NCBI RefSeq assembly: GCF_008632335.1
Contig: NZ_VWXX01000008.1
Location: 1-64,000, forward strand
DNA: 64,000 nt
From: Thiohalocapsa marina
GTDB taxonomy: Bacteria > Pseudomonadota > Gammaproteobacteria > Chromatiales > Chromatiaceae
Direction of reading: 5' to 3'
In this document: one piece after another, positions 43,393 to 52,978 of the stretch
Position numbering within the stretch: position 1 is the stretch's first letter
Layout of the letters: each line of letters begins with the position of its first letter
Program-made: the position numbers and the translations under genes
The notes under the pieces: generated by a model
What the model was told of the DNA's origin: nothing
Seen by the model: only the letters and a program-made list of their open reading frames with translations
The model's database searches: none

Positions 43393-45405
43393 CTAGAGCA
43401 GGCTGTTCACGGCCTCGACCACGGCGTCGGTGGTGACGCCGAAGGCCTTGTAGACGTCGCCGGCCGGGGCCGACTCACCGAAGGTGTCGACACCGATGAC
43501 CTTGCCGTGCATGCCGACGTACTTGGGCCAGAGGCTGGAGACGCCCGCCTCCACGGCCACGCGTGCACGCACGGCATCCGGCAGTACGGACTCCTTGTAG
43601 GTGGCGTCCTGGGCATCGAACGCATCCATGGACGGCATGGAGACGACCCGCACCTGACGGCCGGCCTGGGCCAGCTGCTCGGCGGCGGCCATGGCCAGTT
43701 CCACCTCGGTGCCGGTGCCGATGATGATGGCGTCCGGCGTGCCGTCACAGTCGCGCAGGATGTAGGCGCCCTTCTCGATGGCGCGGAGCTGCGCGTCGGT
43801 GCGCGGCATGTGCGGCGCGTTCTGGCGCGAGAAGATCAGCGCCGTGGGGCCGCCGGTACGCTCGATGGCCAGCTTCCAGGCCACCGCGCTCTCAACCGCG
43901 TCGCAGGGGCGCCAGGTGGACATGCGCGGGGTCAGGCGCAGGATGGACACCTGCTCGACCGGCTGGTGGGTGGGGCCGTCCTCGCCCAGGCCGATGGAGT
44001 CATGGGTGTAGACGAAGATGGGGTTGATCTTCATCAGCGCCGCCATGCGCACGGCGTTGCGGGCGTACTCCATGAACATCAGGAAGGTGGCGCCATAGGG
44101 CTTGAAGCCGCCGTGCAGCGTGACGCCGTTCATCACCGCGGACATGCCGAACTCGCGCACACCGTAGTAGACATAGTTGCCGGAGGCGTCCCGGGGACCG
44201 ACGCCCTTGCAGCCGGACCAGAGGGTCAGGTTGGAGCCGGCCAGGTCGGCGGAGCCGCCAAGCAGTTCTGGCAGCAGCGGGCCGAAGCCGTTGAGTGCGT
44301 TCTGCGAGGCCTTGCGGGTCGCGATCTTCTCGGCCTTGGCGTCGACCGCCTTGATGAAGTCCCAGGCCTTGGCGTCGAAGTCGGCGGGCAGTTCACCGCG
44401 CATGCGCCGCTCGAACTCGTCCGCCTCGGCGGGGTGCTCGGCACGGTAGGCGGCGAAGCGGTCGTTCCAGGCGGCCTCGGCCTCGGCACCCCGTGACCGG
44501 GCATCCCAGCCGGCGTAGACGTCATCGGGGATGTGGAACGGGCCGTGCTTCCAGCCCAGGGCCTCGCGGGTCAGCGCGATCTCGTCGTCGCCCAGGGGCG
44601 CGCCGTGACACTCCTCTTTGCCCTGCTTGTTCGGCGAACCGAAGCCGATGATGGTCTGGCAGCAGATCAGGGTCGGCTTGTCGCTGACGGCGCGGGCCTC
44701 TTCGATGGCCGTCTTGATGGCATCTGCGTCATGGCCGTCCACCTTGCGGATCACATGCCAGCCGTAGGCCTCGAAACGCTTCGGCGTGTCGTCCAGGAAC
44801 CAGGCCGGGGTGTCGCCGTGGCCGCGGACCTCGCCATCGATGGAGATATTGTTGTCGTCGTAGAAGGCAATCAGCTTGCCCAGACCCAGCGCACCCGCCA
44901 GGGAGCAGGATTCGTGGGAGATGCCTTCCATCAGGCAGCCGTCACCGAGGAAGCAGTAGGTGTAGTGGTCGACGATATGGTGGCCGGGCTTGTTGAACTG
45001 GGCCGCGAGCACCTTCTCGGCCAGGGCCATGCCGACGGCGTTGCTGATGCCCTGCCCCAGCGGACCGGTGGTGGTCTCGACACCGGGGGCGTAGCCGTAT
45101 TCCGGATGTCCCGGGGTGCGCGAATGCAGCTGGCGGAACTGCTTCAGGTCCTCGATGCCGAGGTCATAGCCGGTCAGATGCAGCAGCGAATAGATCAGCA
45201 TCGAGCCGTGACCGTTCGAGAGCACGAAACGGTCGCGGTCGGCCCAGTCCGGATTGGCCGGATTGTGCTGCAGGTAGTCGTTCCAAAGGACTTCGGCGAT
45301 GTCCGCCATGCCCATCGGCGCGCCCGGATGGCCGGACTTGGCCTTCTGCACCGCGTCCATGCTCAGCGCGCGCACGGCGTTCGCAAGATCTTTGCGTGAG
45401 GACAT
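43393..45405 (-). CDS. tkt: Transketolase
   Basis: A 670-residue thiamine-diphosphate enzyme of the pentose phosphate and Calvin cycles. It opens [28 protein letters not shown] with [14 protein letters not shown], and the cofactor motif reads [14 protein letters not shown] through [13 protein letters not shown]. The start at 45405 is preferred; the frame extends to 45501 without matching the family. It is the first gene of the operon, with a 300-base upstream region. Confidence 0.97.
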   Translation of the reverse strand: MSSRKDLANAVRALSMDAVQKAKSGHPGAPMGMADIAEVLWNDYLQHNPANPDWADRDRFVLSNGHGSMLIYSLLHLTGYDLGIEDLKQFRQLHSRTPGHPEYGYAPGVETTTGPLGQGISNAVGMALAEKVLAAQFNKPGHHIVDHYTYCFLGDGCLMEGISHESCSLAGALGLGKLIAFYDDNNISIDGEVRGHGDTPAWFLDDTPKRFEAYGWHVIRKVDGHDADAIKTAIEEARAVSDKPTLICCQTIIGFGSPNKQGKEECHGAPLGDDEIALTREALGWKHGPFHIPDDVYAGWDARSRGAEAEAAWNDRFAAYRAEHPAEADEFERRMRGELPADFDAKAWDFIKAVDAKAEKIATRKASQNALNGFGPLLPELLGGSADLAGSNLTLWSGCKGVGPRDASGNYVYYGVREFGMSAVMNGVTLHGGFKPYGATFLMFMEYARNAVRMAALMKINPIFVYTHDSIGLGEDGPTHQPVEQVSILRLTPRMSTWRPCDAVESAVAWKLAIERTGGPTALIFSRQNAPHMPRTDAQLRAIEKGAYILRDCDGTPDAIIIGTGTEVELAMAAAEQLAQAGRQVRVVSMPSMDAFDAQDATYKESVLPDAVRARVAVEAGVSSLWPKYVGMHGKVIGVDTFGESAPAGDVYKAFGVTTDAVVEAVNSLL

Positions 45406-45705
45406 AAGTCGCTCCTGTCGTCTCGTTATTGATGATGATTCGCAGACTGCGGCCGACCGCCAGCGCGGACCGGCTTTGGGTGAGGCGGATGGAACGGACA
45501 CGGCAGGGCGCCCTGGTTTCCCCGGTCGACATCGGCGTATTGTGACCCAGAACGCCTGCGTCTGCCAGAACGCTGCCCGTCTCCAGTCGGCAAAACGATT
45601 TATTAATCCCTAATATTAAGGATTACCGGCACTGATCGGCAACCCCCAGGTGCATCCGGCGATGCGTGCGCCACCGCCGGACGCCCTGACCGGGGGCGTT
45701 GCGGG
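45406..45705. other. Intergenic region upstream of tkt
   Basis: No gene is seen. The part near 45595-45630 is AT-rich and contains an inverted repeat TAATCC-N10-GGATTA (see separate entry). The rest is GC-rich. The tkt promoter should be here but I cannot place a good -35/-10 pair. Confidence 0.5.
45604..45625. promoter_or_regulatory. Candidate operator upstream of tkt
   Basis: TAATCC at 45604-45609 and GGATTA at 45620-45625 are inverted around ten AT-rich bases. LysR-type regulators such as CbbR recognise dyads with T-N11-A form. The site is about 200 bases before tkt on the minus strand. Assignment to CbbR is inference from the operon. Confidence 0.35.
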
Positions 45706-46263
45706 TCACTCGCCACGCCATTTGATCGAGCAGCCCATGCTGGGAATCTGCTGTTCCGGCCCCCTGCCGGTGCGCGCCACCTGTGCCATGGCCTCGAACA
45801 GGTCACGCCGTGCGTCCGCCGGCGCGGTCTCCTTGCGGCTGGCATCCAGGCGGCCGCGATACTGCAGGCCGAGCTGTGCGTTGTAGCCGAAGAAATCCGG
45901 CGTGCACACCGCCCCGTAGGCCCTGGCGACCTCCTGGGTCTCGTCCAGCAGGTAGGGAAACGGATAGTCGAAGGTCTCGGCGACGTGCTTCATGTTCTCG
46001 AACGAGTCTTCGGCGTACTCGGCGGGATCGTTCGACTGGATGGCCACACAGCCGATACCGAGGCCGGCCAGCTCGCGGGTGTCGCGCACCAGCCGCTCGC
46101 GCACGGCCTTGACGTACGGGCAGTGGTTGCAGATGAACATCACCAGCAGACCGTTCGGGCCCGCGCATTCATCGCGTGACCAGGTACGGCCATCCACGCC
46201 GGGCAGGGAGAAATCCGGGGCCGGCAGATCGAACTCGCAGACGGGTGTCTCCAACGAAACCAT
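45706..46263 (-). CDS. Thioredoxin-like redoxin of the AhpC/TSA superfamily
   Basis: A 185-residue cytoplasmic thiol protein. The redox motif is [12 protein letters not shown], a CxxC with His between, in the position of the peroxiredoxin/thioredoxin active site. [15 protein letters not shown] at the N terminus is the family lead. No signal peptide. It may act as a peroxide or disulfide reductase; the substrate is unknown. It is divergent from metK. Confidence 0.85.
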   Translation of the reverse strand: MVSLETPVCEFDLPAPDFSLPGVDGRTWSRDECAGPNGLLVMFICNHCPYVKAVRERLVRDTRELAGLGIGCVAIQSNDPAEYAEDSFENMKHVAETFDYPFPYLLDETQEVARAYGAVCTPDFFGYNAQLGLQYRGRLDASRKETAPADARRDLFEAMAQVARTGRGPEQQIPSMGCSIKWRGE

Positions 46264-46396
46264 GCTTCAGTGCTCCTGTTGTCCGAAATCAGGCGGCAAG
46301 CCGCGAAACGGCCTGCCGCGGGCCTGCGGACGCCCGTACCGGGCGCCCGTCCGGGGCCAGATGTTGCCCCGGGTGCGGCCGAAGCCAAGCCCTGCC

Positions 46397-46426
46397 CTGT
46401 CATTCCCGGGCATTCTTGGCTACACT
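46397..46426 (+). promoter_or_regulatory. Candidate promoter for metK
   Basis: CTGTCA at 46397-46402 and TACACT at 46421-46426 are 18 bases apart, about 45 bases before the metK start. The match is moderate. Confidence 0.35.
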
Positions 46427-46470
46427 GCCGGGTTCTACTCAACCCTGACTTGATCGAGCATCTCACAGCA

Positions 46471-47640
46471 ATGGCCAACGATTACGTGTTCACCTCCGAA
46501 TCCGTTTCCGAGGGACATCCGGACAAGGTCGCGGATCAGATCTCCGACGCCATCCTTGACGACATCCTGACCCAGGACCCCAATCCGGCCCTCGCGCGCG
46601 TGGCCTGCGAGACGCTGATCAAGACCGGCGCGGTGGTGGTGGCCGGCGAGATCACCACTGACCATTGGGTCGATCTGGACGTGCTCGTGCGCCAGGTGGT
46701 CAACGACATCGGCTACACCAGCTCAGATGTCGGCTTCGACGGCTCCACCTGCGCGGTCATGTCGCTGATCGGCAAGCAGTCGGCGGACATCGCCCAGGGC
46801 GTCGATCGGACCAGCCCCGAGGAGCAGGGCGCCGGCGACCAAGGCCTGATGTTCGGCTACGCCACCAACGAGACCGACGTGCTGATGCCGGCCCCGATCA
46901 CCTACGCCCACCGCCTGGTGGAGCGCCAGTCGGAGATGCGCAAGGCCCATGTGCTGCCCTGGCTGCGCCCGGACGCCAAGAGCCAGGTCACCATGCGCTA
47001 CCGCGACGGCAAGGTGGTGGCGGTGGATGCCATCGTGCTGTCTACCCAGCATGACCCGGACGTGGACTACGACCACCTGCGCGAGGCGGTGATGGAGAAC
47101 ATCATCCAGCCCGTGATCCCGCCCGAGTGGATGCACCGCGACACCAAGGTTCATATCAACCCCACCGGCAGCTTCGTCATCGGCGGCCCGGTGGGCGACT
47201 GCGGGCTCACCGGTCGCAAGATCATCGTCGACACCTACGGCGGCATGGCGCGCCACGGCGGTGGCGCCTTCTCCGGCAAGGACCCGTCCAAGGTCGACCG
47301 TTCCGCCGCCTACGCGGGGCGCTACGTGGCCAAGAACGTGGTCGCCGCCGGCCTGGCGGACCGCTGCGAGATCCAGGTCTCCTACGCCATCGGCGTTGCC
47401 GAACCCACATCCATCACGGTGGAGACCTTCGGCACCGGCAAGATCGACGAGGCACGCATCGCCGAGCTGGTGCGCGCGCACTTCGACCTGCGCCCGTACA
47501 ACCTGATCCACATGCTGGACCTGGTGCGCCCGATCTACCGCAAGACCGCGGCCTACGGCCATTTTGGCCGCGAACTGCCCGAGTTCACCTGGGAGCGCAC
47601 CGACAAGGCCGAGGCCCTGCGCGACGCCGCCGGAATCTGA
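46471..47640 (+). CDS. metK: S-adenosylmethionine synthetase
   Basis: A 389-residue enzyme that makes SAM from methionine and ATP. It starts [26 protein letters not shown] and has the signatures [12 protein letters not shown] and [16 protein letters not shown]. The open frame extends upstream to 46270 without homology. It is the first gene of a plus-strand methyl-cycle block and is followed by the SAH riboswitch and ahcY. Confidence 0.98.
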   Translation: MANDYVFTSESVSEGHPDKVADQISDAILDDILTQDPNPALARVACETLIKTGAVVVAGEITTDHWVDLDVLVRQVVNDIGYTSSDVGFDGSTCAVMSLIGKQSADIAQGVDRTSPEEQGAGDQGLMFGYATNETDVLMPAPITYAHRLVERQSEMRKAHVLPWLRPDAKSQVTMRYRDGKVVAVDAIVLSTQHDPDVDYDHLREAVMENIIQPVIPPEWMHRDTKVHINPTGSFVIGGPVGDCGLTGRKIIVDTYGGMARHGGGAFSGKDPSKVDRSAAYAGRYVAKNVVAAGLADRCEIQVSYAIGVAEPTSITVETFGTGKIDEARIAELVRAHFDLRPYNLIHMLDLVRPIYRKTAAYGHFGRELPEFTWERTDKAEALRDAAGI

Positions 47641-47678
47641 GCGGGCATCTGACGCCCAGACCCTTCTCCCAACCCTCT

Positions 47679-47754
47679 GCCGAGGAGCGTTGCAACGGGG
47701 CCCGACGGCCCCGCCAGGCTCGGCGGGGGGCGCTTTGTTCAAACGGCGCTCACT
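47679..47754 (+). ncRNA. S-adenosylhomocysteine riboswitch
   Basis: The spacer before ahcY holds the conserved SAH-riboswitch blocks in order: CCGAGGAGCGTTGCAACGG, then CCAGGCTCGG, then AACGGCGCTCACT. CGAGGAGCG pairs with CGCTC near the 3' end and GAGCC-type pairing forms the second stem and pseudoknot, as in the published consensus from beta- and gammaproteobacteria. Binding of SAH should raise ahcY expression. It ends 25 bases before the ahcY start. Confidence 0.88.
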
Positions 47755-47779
47755 CTGATAATCACAGGAGCTGACTACC

Positions 47780-49186
47780 ATGAGTGAGTTTACCGACTAC
47801 AAGGTTGCCGACATGTCCCTGGCCGATTTCGGCCGCAAGGAGATGGTCATCGCCGAGACCGAGATGCCCGGCCTGATGGCCCTGCGCGAGAAATACGGCC
47901 CGTCCCAGCCGCTGAAGGGCGCGCGCATCACCGGCAGCCTGCACATGACCATCCAGACCGCAGTGCTGATCGAGACCCTGGTCGAGCTCGGCGCCGAGGT
48001 CCGCTGGGCCTCCTGCAACATCTTCTCCACCCAGGACCACGCCGCCGCCGCCATCGCCGCCGCCGGCATCCCGGTCTATGCCTGGAAGGGCGAGACCCTG
48101 GAGGAGTACTGGTGGTGCACCGAGCAGGTGCTGAACTGGCCGGACGGCCAGGGCCCGAACATGATCCTGGACGACGGCGGCGACGCGACCCTGCTGGTGC
48201 ACAAGGGCGTCGAGTATGAAAAGGCCGGCGCCGTGCCCCAGGCCACCGCCGACGACAACGAGGAATGGACCGCCATTCTGGGCGTGCTCAACCGCACCTT
48301 CGATCGCGACAACCACCACTGGCATCGCACCGCCGAGGGCATCAAGGGCGTCACCGAGGAGACCACCACCGGCGTGCATCGACTGTACGATATGTTCAAG
48401 AAGGGCGCGCTGCTGTTCCCGGCCATGAACGTCAACGACTCGGTCACCAAGTCCAAGTTCGACAACCTGTACGGCTGCCGCGAGTCGCTGGTGGACGCCA
48501 TCAAGCGCGCCACCGACGTCATGATCGCCGGCAAGGTCGCCGTGGTCTGCGGCTATGGCGACGTCGGCAAGGGCTCCGCCGCCTCGCTGCGCGGGCTGGG
48601 CGCCAACGTCTGGGTCACCGAGGTCGATCCCATCTGCGCCCTGCAGGCGGCAATGGAAGGCTACCGGGTGGTGGATCTGGATGACGTCTGCGATCAGGCC
48701 GACATCTTCGTCACCGCCACCGGCAACAAGGACATCATCACCGTCGCGCACATGGAGCGCATGAAGGATCAGGCCATCGTCTGCAACATCGGTCACTTCG
48801 ACAACGAGATCCAGGTCGACGGCCTGAGCAAGTACGAGTGGGACGAGATCAAGCCCCAGGTCGATCAGATCAAATTCCCCGACGGCCACCGCATCACCCT
48901 GCTCGCCCGCGGTCGCCTGGTGAACCTGGGCTGCGCCACCGGCCATCCCAGCTTCGTGATGTCGAACTCCTTCACCAACCAGGTGCTGGCCCAGATCGAG
49001 ATCTTCACCAAGCCCGAGGAATACCCCGTCGGCGTCTACATCCTGCCCAAGCACCTGGACGAGGAAGTGGCGCGGCTGCACCTGGAGAAGATCGGCGCCA
49101 AGCTGACCAGACTGCGCCCGGATCAGGCGGAGTACATCGGCGTGACGGTGGACGGGCCGTACAAGCCCGAGCACTACCGGTACTAG
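47780..49186 (+). CDS. ahcY: S-adenosylhomocysteine hydrolase
   Basis: A 468-residue NAD-dependent hydrolase that breaks SAH into adenosine and homocysteine. It has the NAD-binding motif [20 protein letters not shown] and the C-terminal [22 protein letters not shown] ending that closes the cofactor site. The insert around residues 150-190 is that of the long bacterial form. Controlled by the riboswitch upstream. Confidence 0.98.
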   Translation: MSEFTDYKVADMSLADFGRKEMVIAETEMPGLMALREKYGPSQPLKGARITGSLHMTIQTAVLIETLVELGAEVRWASCNIFSTQDHAAAAIAAAGIPVYAWKGETLEEYWWCTEQVLNWPDGQGPNMILDDGGDATLLVHKGVEYEKAGAVPQATADDNEEWTAILGVLNRTFDRDNHHWHRTAEGIKGVTEETTTGVHRLYDMFKKGALLFPAMNVNDSVTKSKFDNLYGCRESLVDAIKRATDVMIAGKVAVVCGYGDVGKGSAASLRGLGANVWVTEVDPICALQAAMEGYRVVDLDDVCDQADIFVTATGNKDIITVAHMERMKDQAIVCNIGHFDNEIQVDGLSKYEWDEIKPQVDQIKFPDGHRITLLARGRLVNLGCATGHPSFVMSNSFTNQVLAQIEIFTKPEEYPVGVYILPKHLDEEVARLHLEKIGAKLTRLRPDQAEYIGVTVDGPYKPEHYRY

Positions 49187-49556
49187 GCGTCGCGGAGGGC
49201 GTCCGGGCATCATTGCGCACCGGGATCAGCCGTTTATCGACGGCTGATCGCCCGAAAATGGCCCCGGATCGGCCGGGGGATCGGCCGGGGGATCGGCATC
49301 CCCACCCCCATGAGCGGGGCGGCTGATCTCCCATGCCGACGATCTCTGGTCGTGGGTCTGGCTGCGGCCGCGGACCAAGGCCCCTGTCCAAGCCACCCCG
49401 CGCCGGCCTTCGCTGCCGGCCGTGCGCGAGCGCGCCAGTTCAGGCCGCAACCGTTCAGGCCGCGCCACCTCAGATCGAGCCAGCTCAGGCCGGATCGCGT
49501 TCGCGCCCGGCGCTCCGGACCCAGCCAGCCAACCCTGATTTCCATCGGTTCATCCC
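49187..49556. other. Spacer between ahcY and metF with repeats
   Basis: A 370-base region without a clear gene. A perfect inverted repeat, GATCAGCCGT-TTATCG-ACGGCTGATC, lies at 49224-49249 but has no U run. A 12-bp tandem repeat GATCGGCCGGGG occupies 49267-49290. Between 49435 and 49500 there are degenerate 14-15 base units with TTCAGGCCGC or CTCAGGCCGG. The last part carries the metF leader. Confidence 0.6.
49267..49290. repeat. 12-bp tandem repeat
   Basis: GATCGGCCGGGG is present at 49267-49278 and 49279-49290, with a partial third copy from 49291. It lies in the ahcY-metF spacer. Confidence 0.75.
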
Positions 49557-50447
49557 ATGAGCAACACCCCAACGCCATCAGGCAACCGGCCCGACATCCG
49601 GTCCCGCAACTTCAGCTTCGAACTCTTTCCACCCAAGACCGCCGACGGTCTGGACAAGCTCAAGCTCGCTGTCCGTCGGCTCCAGGCCGTCGGGCCACTG
49701 TACTTCTCCTGCACCTACGGCGCCGGCGGATCCACCCGCGAGCGCACCTTCGAGACCGTCGACTGGCTCCGCGAGCAGGGCATCGAGACCGCCCCGCATC
49801 TGGCCTGCATCGGCTCGGACAAGGACGAGATCGGCGCCATCGTGCGCCGTTACATCGACGAAGGCATCAGCCGCATCGTTGCCCTGCGCGGCGACCTGCC
49901 CTCCGGCATGGGCCGCACCGGGTTCGGCACCTTTCGCTATGCGAACGAGCTGGTGGAGTTCCTGCGCGCAGAATTTGGCGACCACTTCCATATCGAGGTC
50001 GCCGCCTACCCGGAATTCCATCCCCAGGCACCGTCCGCCGACGCCGATCTGGCCAACTTCAAGCGCAAGGTCGAAGCCGGCGCCGATGCCGCCATCACCC
50101 AGTACTTCTACAACGCCGACGCCTACTTCGGCTTCATGGACGACTGCGAACGCCTGGGCATCGACATCCCCGTTGTGCCCGGCATCATGCCTATCACCAA
50201 CTACAGCCAGCTCGCACGCTTCTCGGATGCCTGCGGCGCCGAGATCCCGCGCTGGATTCGCAAGCGCCTGGAAGGCTACGGTGACGACCGCGACGCCATC
50301 CGCGCCTTTGGCCATGACGTGGTGCTCGACCTCTGCCGGCGGCTGCTCGACGGCGGCGCCCCCGGCCTGCACTTCTACACCATGAACCAGTCCGCACCGA
50401 CACTACGGCTGTGGGAAGACCTCGGCCTGCCGACCTCCGCAGCCTGA
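49557..50447 (+). CDS. metF: Methylenetetrahydrofolate reductase
   Basis: A 296-residue FAD enzyme that reduces 5,10-methylene-THF to 5-methyl-THF, the methyl donor for methionine synthesis. It contains NFSFELFPPKTADGLDKL, HLACIGSDKDEIGAI, GDLPSGMGRTGF and ITQYFYNADAYFGFMDDC in the order of the family. It completes the metK-ahcY-metF set. Confidence 0.96.
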   Translation: MSNTPTPSGNRPDIRSRNFSFELFPPKTADGLDKLKLAVRRLQAVGPLYFSCTYGAGGSTRERTFETVDWLREQGIETAPHLACIGSDKDEIGAIVRRYIDEGISRIVALRGDLPSGMGRTGFGTFRYANELVEFLRAEFGDHFHIEVAAYPEFHPQAPSADADLANFKRKVEAGADAAITQYFYNADAYFGFMDDCERLGIDIPVVPGIMPITNYSQLARFSDACGAEIPRWIRKRLEGYGDDRDAIRAFGHDVVLDLCRRLLDGGAPGLHFYTMNQSAPTLRLWEDLGLPTSAA

Positions 50448-50484
50448 TCCGCTCGTAACGGCCACCCGCGACGCCCGCAGAGCC

Positions 50485-50564
50485 GTTCCGCAGGGACCGC
50501 GTTCCGCAAGGACGCGGTTCTCCGGGGACGCCGTCCCCCAAGGACGCCGCTCTACGGGGACGCC
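50485..50564. repeat. 16-bp tandem repeat, five units
   Basis: Units start at 50485, 50501, 50517, 50533 and 50549 and resemble GTTCCGCAAGGACGCC, with substitutions but no indels. The array begins 38 bases after metF. Confidence 0.85.
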
Positions 50565-50678
50565 GGTCTCACGGTGTTCATTGCACCCGGCACTGCGCTC
50601 CATCGCAATGGACGCCGGCATGCGCCCTGGATGTCCGCTGCAGGACGGCCATCGGGACAATGACTGCCTGGAAACGGC

Positions 50679-50718
50679 AAAAAAGAAAAAGCCGCTCCAA
50701 AGAACATCAGGGAGCGGC
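50679..50718 (-). terminator. Intrinsic terminator on the minus strand
   Basis: GCCGCTCC at 50691-50698 and GGAGCGGC at 50711-50718 form an 8-pair stem; the preceding A-rich bases 50679-50690 give a T-rich tail on the minus strand. It lies about 240 bases beyond the stop of the ABC substrate-binding gene, or may end a short RNA that starts nearby. Confidence 0.8.
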
Positions 50719-50957
50719 CGCAAGAGGAGGAGTGGATGGTTTCGCGTCTAAGTGTAGCAGCACGATTCAAACATGCATTTGATAATCCGCAATTACTGGA
50801 CATTTAGTAGCAAAACCGTTGTTTCTCCAAAAATACGTCAGGCCCTGCCTGAAAATCGAGCATCCAGAATCAAAGTGACGGTATAATTAACTAACGGCAA
50901 TCATGGTGACGGTATTTATCATGAACCGTAGGTGAAAGTTCTCTAATTAATGTACTG

Positions 50958-52487
50958 TCACTGTATTAACCGCGATGACGGGGACGGCTCCGCTCCATGG
51001 ACATGGACCTGGTCCAGGCCGTCGTAGTTGCCGTCGGCGGCCAGGTGGTAGCCGACGATGTCGTCGCGGGCGGCGTAGAACTGATCTTCGTACCACAGGG
51101 GTACATAGGGCAGATCGGCGTGGAGCCGGGCCTGCAGCTGCCGGTACAGGGCGGCGCGGCGCGCCGGGTCCGGCGCCTGTTGCGCCTGCTCGATGAGCGC
51201 ATCCACCACCGCGCTGCGGTACCGACCGCGATTGGCCCCCGCCGGAGGCAGCGCTGCGCTGTGGAAGACGTAGCGGAAGATGTCCGGCGTGCGAATGCCG
51301 ACCCAGGTCAGCCCGTAGAGCTGGAAACGGCCCGCCTTGATGTCGCCGAAGAAGGTGCCCCAGTCGTAACTCTGGATGCGCAGATCGATGCCCACGGCGG
51401 CCAGCTGGGACTGGATGACCGTGGCCAGCCGGAGCCGGAACGGATCGCTCGAGGTCTTGTAGCTGAGCACCAGCCGACGTTCGCCGGACCAACCCGCATC
51501 GGCCAGCAGCGCCCTCGAGGCGGCCGGATCGTACAGATGACCGCGCAGCTCCGGCGCCCCGGCCCAGTGTTCCGGCGGGAACATCGCCTCGGCAGTGCGC
51601 CCGCCCCCGCGAAACAGATACCGCAGGACCGCCTCGCGATCGATGCCGTGGGCAACCGCCCGCCGCACCCGTGGGTCGCCAGTGGCCGGATCCTCCAGGT
51701 TGAAGCCCAGATAGGAGAAATTGACGCCGTCGATGCGCTCCATCCGGATCCCCCGCCGCCGGCGCAAAAAGGCCACCAATTCCGGTGCCAGATCGTTCTG
51801 CAGCAGATCGATCTCGCCGCGCAACAGTTTCATCACGCGGACATTCGGATCCTTCACCGTGACCAGCTCGAAGCGCTGGCGATCACGGCGACGCTCCAGC
51901 AGAAGGCGGCCCGGCTCCGGCCAGTCCAGCAGGCGGAAGGTGCCGCTGCCCACCGGCACGCGCTGAAATCCCTGGCCGGATTCGATCAGGCCCGCCGGCA
52001 GGATGCCGACGCCCAGATAGGCCGGAAACAGCGGATCCGGGGCTTGCAGGCGAAACTCCAGCCGATCCGCATCCAGCACTTCGACCGCGTCGATAAGCGA
52101 CAGCGTGGCCCGGTGCGGCGAGGCCGTGGCCGGATCCAGCACCGATCGGTAGGTAGCCGCGACATCTGCGGCCGTGAGCCGTTGTCCATCGGCGAATCGA
52201 CGCCCGCCGTGCCCCAGCGTGAACCGATAGCGGGTGGCGTCGCGCTGCTCCCAGGTCGCCAGCACCGGCACCGGCCGACTGGCGGCATCAAAGTCCACCA
52301 GCGGCACATACAACAGCCGGTTGACGCGGGCGGAGGTGGCATCCGTGGCCAGCCGCGGATCCAGGTTGCGGACCGGCCCGGCGAGACCGAAGCGCAGCAC
52401 GTCGTCGCGGCGCCGAGCCGGCGCCGGGGCGCAGCCACCGAGCCAGGGCAGCGCCAGCGAGGCGGCCAGAAAACCGCGCCGCCTCAC
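50958..52487 (-). CDS. ABC transporter substrate-binding lipoprotein, peptide type
   Basis: A 509-residue family-5 solute-binding protein (OppA/DppA-like). A lipobox LGGC occurs near residue 19, followed by a degenerate LRFGLAGPVRNLDPRLATDA start of the mature domain, and the usual FADGQRLTAADVAATY motif. The C terminus ends in SSRLIQ, at the point where the sequence turns AT-rich. No permease or ATPase gene is adjacent. The ligand is unknown. It overlaps the CYTH gene by four bases. Confidence 0.9.
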   Translation of the reverse strand: MRRRGFLAASLALPWLGGCAPAPARRRDDVLRFGLAGPVRNLDPRLATDATSARVNRLLYVPLVDFDAASRPVPVLATWEQRDATRYRFTLGHGGRRFADGQRLTAADVAATYRSVLDPATASPHRATLSLIDAVEVLDADRLEFRLQAPDPLFPAYLGVGILPAGLIESGQGFQRVPVGSGTFRLLDWPEPGRLLLERRRDRQRFELVTVKDPNVRVMKLLRGEIDLLQNDLAPELVAFLRRRRGIRMERIDGVNFSYLGFNLEDPATGDPRVRRAVAHGIDREAVLRYLFRGGGRTAEAMFPPEHWAGAPELRGHLYDPAASRALLADAGWSGERRLVLSYKTSSDPFRLRLATVIQSQLAAVGIDLRIQSYDWGTFFGDIKAGRFQLYGLTWVGIRTPDIFRYVFHSAALPPAGANRGRYRSAVVDALIEQAQQAPDPARRAALYRQLQARLHADLPYVPLWYEDQFYAARDDIVGYHLAADGNYDGLDQVHVHGAEPSPSSRLIQ

Positions 52488-52951
52488 CAGGTGCTGAAGG
52501 GATGCTGCGCCAGACTGGCGTTGTAGTAGCGGCGGTCACCGGTGACCTCCCGACCGGCCCAGTCCGGCCGCTCGAAGGCCTCGTCCTCGCTGTCCAGTTC
52601 CACCTCGGCCATCACCAAGCCGGCATTGGCACCGGCGAAGACATCCACCTCCCACAGATGTGCGCCGCAGCGCACCCGATAGCGGGTCTTCTCGATGGGG
52701 GGCGAGACCGCCAATTCTTTCAGCATGGCCTCGGCGTCCGTCACCGGAATGGGGTACTCGAACTCGCTGCGGCTGATGCCCGTGGGCTGCCCCTTCACGG
52801 TCAGAAAGGCGGCATCGCCCTTGACCCGCACCCGCAGCGTGACCGCCTGATTGCCGGTCAGATAGCCCTGCACCATCTGCGCCTCGGACTCGATGTCCTC
52901 GCGCCAGGCGTCCCCTTCCACCAGAAACTTGCGCTCGATTTCGGTTGCCAT
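52484..52951 (-). CDS. CYTH-domain protein
   Basis: A 155-residue single-domain protein. It starts MATEIERKFLVEG with the ExExK signature and has the tunnel-fold residues RVRVKGDAAFLTVKG, EFEYPI, and AEVELDSEDEAFERPDW. Bacterial members are tripolyphosphatases or inorganic-polyphosphate-binding proteins; no further domain suggests adenylate cyclase. It is coupled to the gene that follows. Confidence 0.92.
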   Translation of the reverse strand: MATEIERKFLVEGDAWREDIESEAQMVQGYLTGNQAVTLRVRVKGDAAFLTVKGQPTGISRSEFEYPIPVTDAEAMLKELAVSPPIEKTRYRVRCGAHLWEVDVFAGANAGLVMAEVELDSEDEAFERPDWAGREVTGDRRYYNASLAQHPFSTW

Positions 52952-52978
52952 GGATCTCCCTCAGGGCGGTGAGCGGAT

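Larger units (their letters stand above)
50448..50957. other. 510-base intergenic region with repeat, terminator and AT-rich patch
   Basis: From left to right: five 16-bp tandem units (50485-50564); a hairpin with U run on the minus strand (50679-50718) preceded by a CCUCC-containing stretch; and an AT-rich patch (about 50760-50960) with three copies of GTGACRGTA. I see no open reading frame longer than about ten codons with a start in the AT-rich part. Confidence 0.6.

Noticed and set aside
46264-46470. Possible SAM-type riboswitch before metK
   Set aside because: GC-rich hairpins are present but no block of a known SAM riboswitch could be matched.
49224-49249. Perfect inverted repeat after ahcY as an intrinsic terminator
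   Set aside because: No U run follows on either strand; recorded only as part of the spacer.
50882-50887. TATAAT in the AT-rich patch as a promoter
   Set aside because: No acceptable -35 sequence at 16-18 bases, and no gene downstream that needs it.
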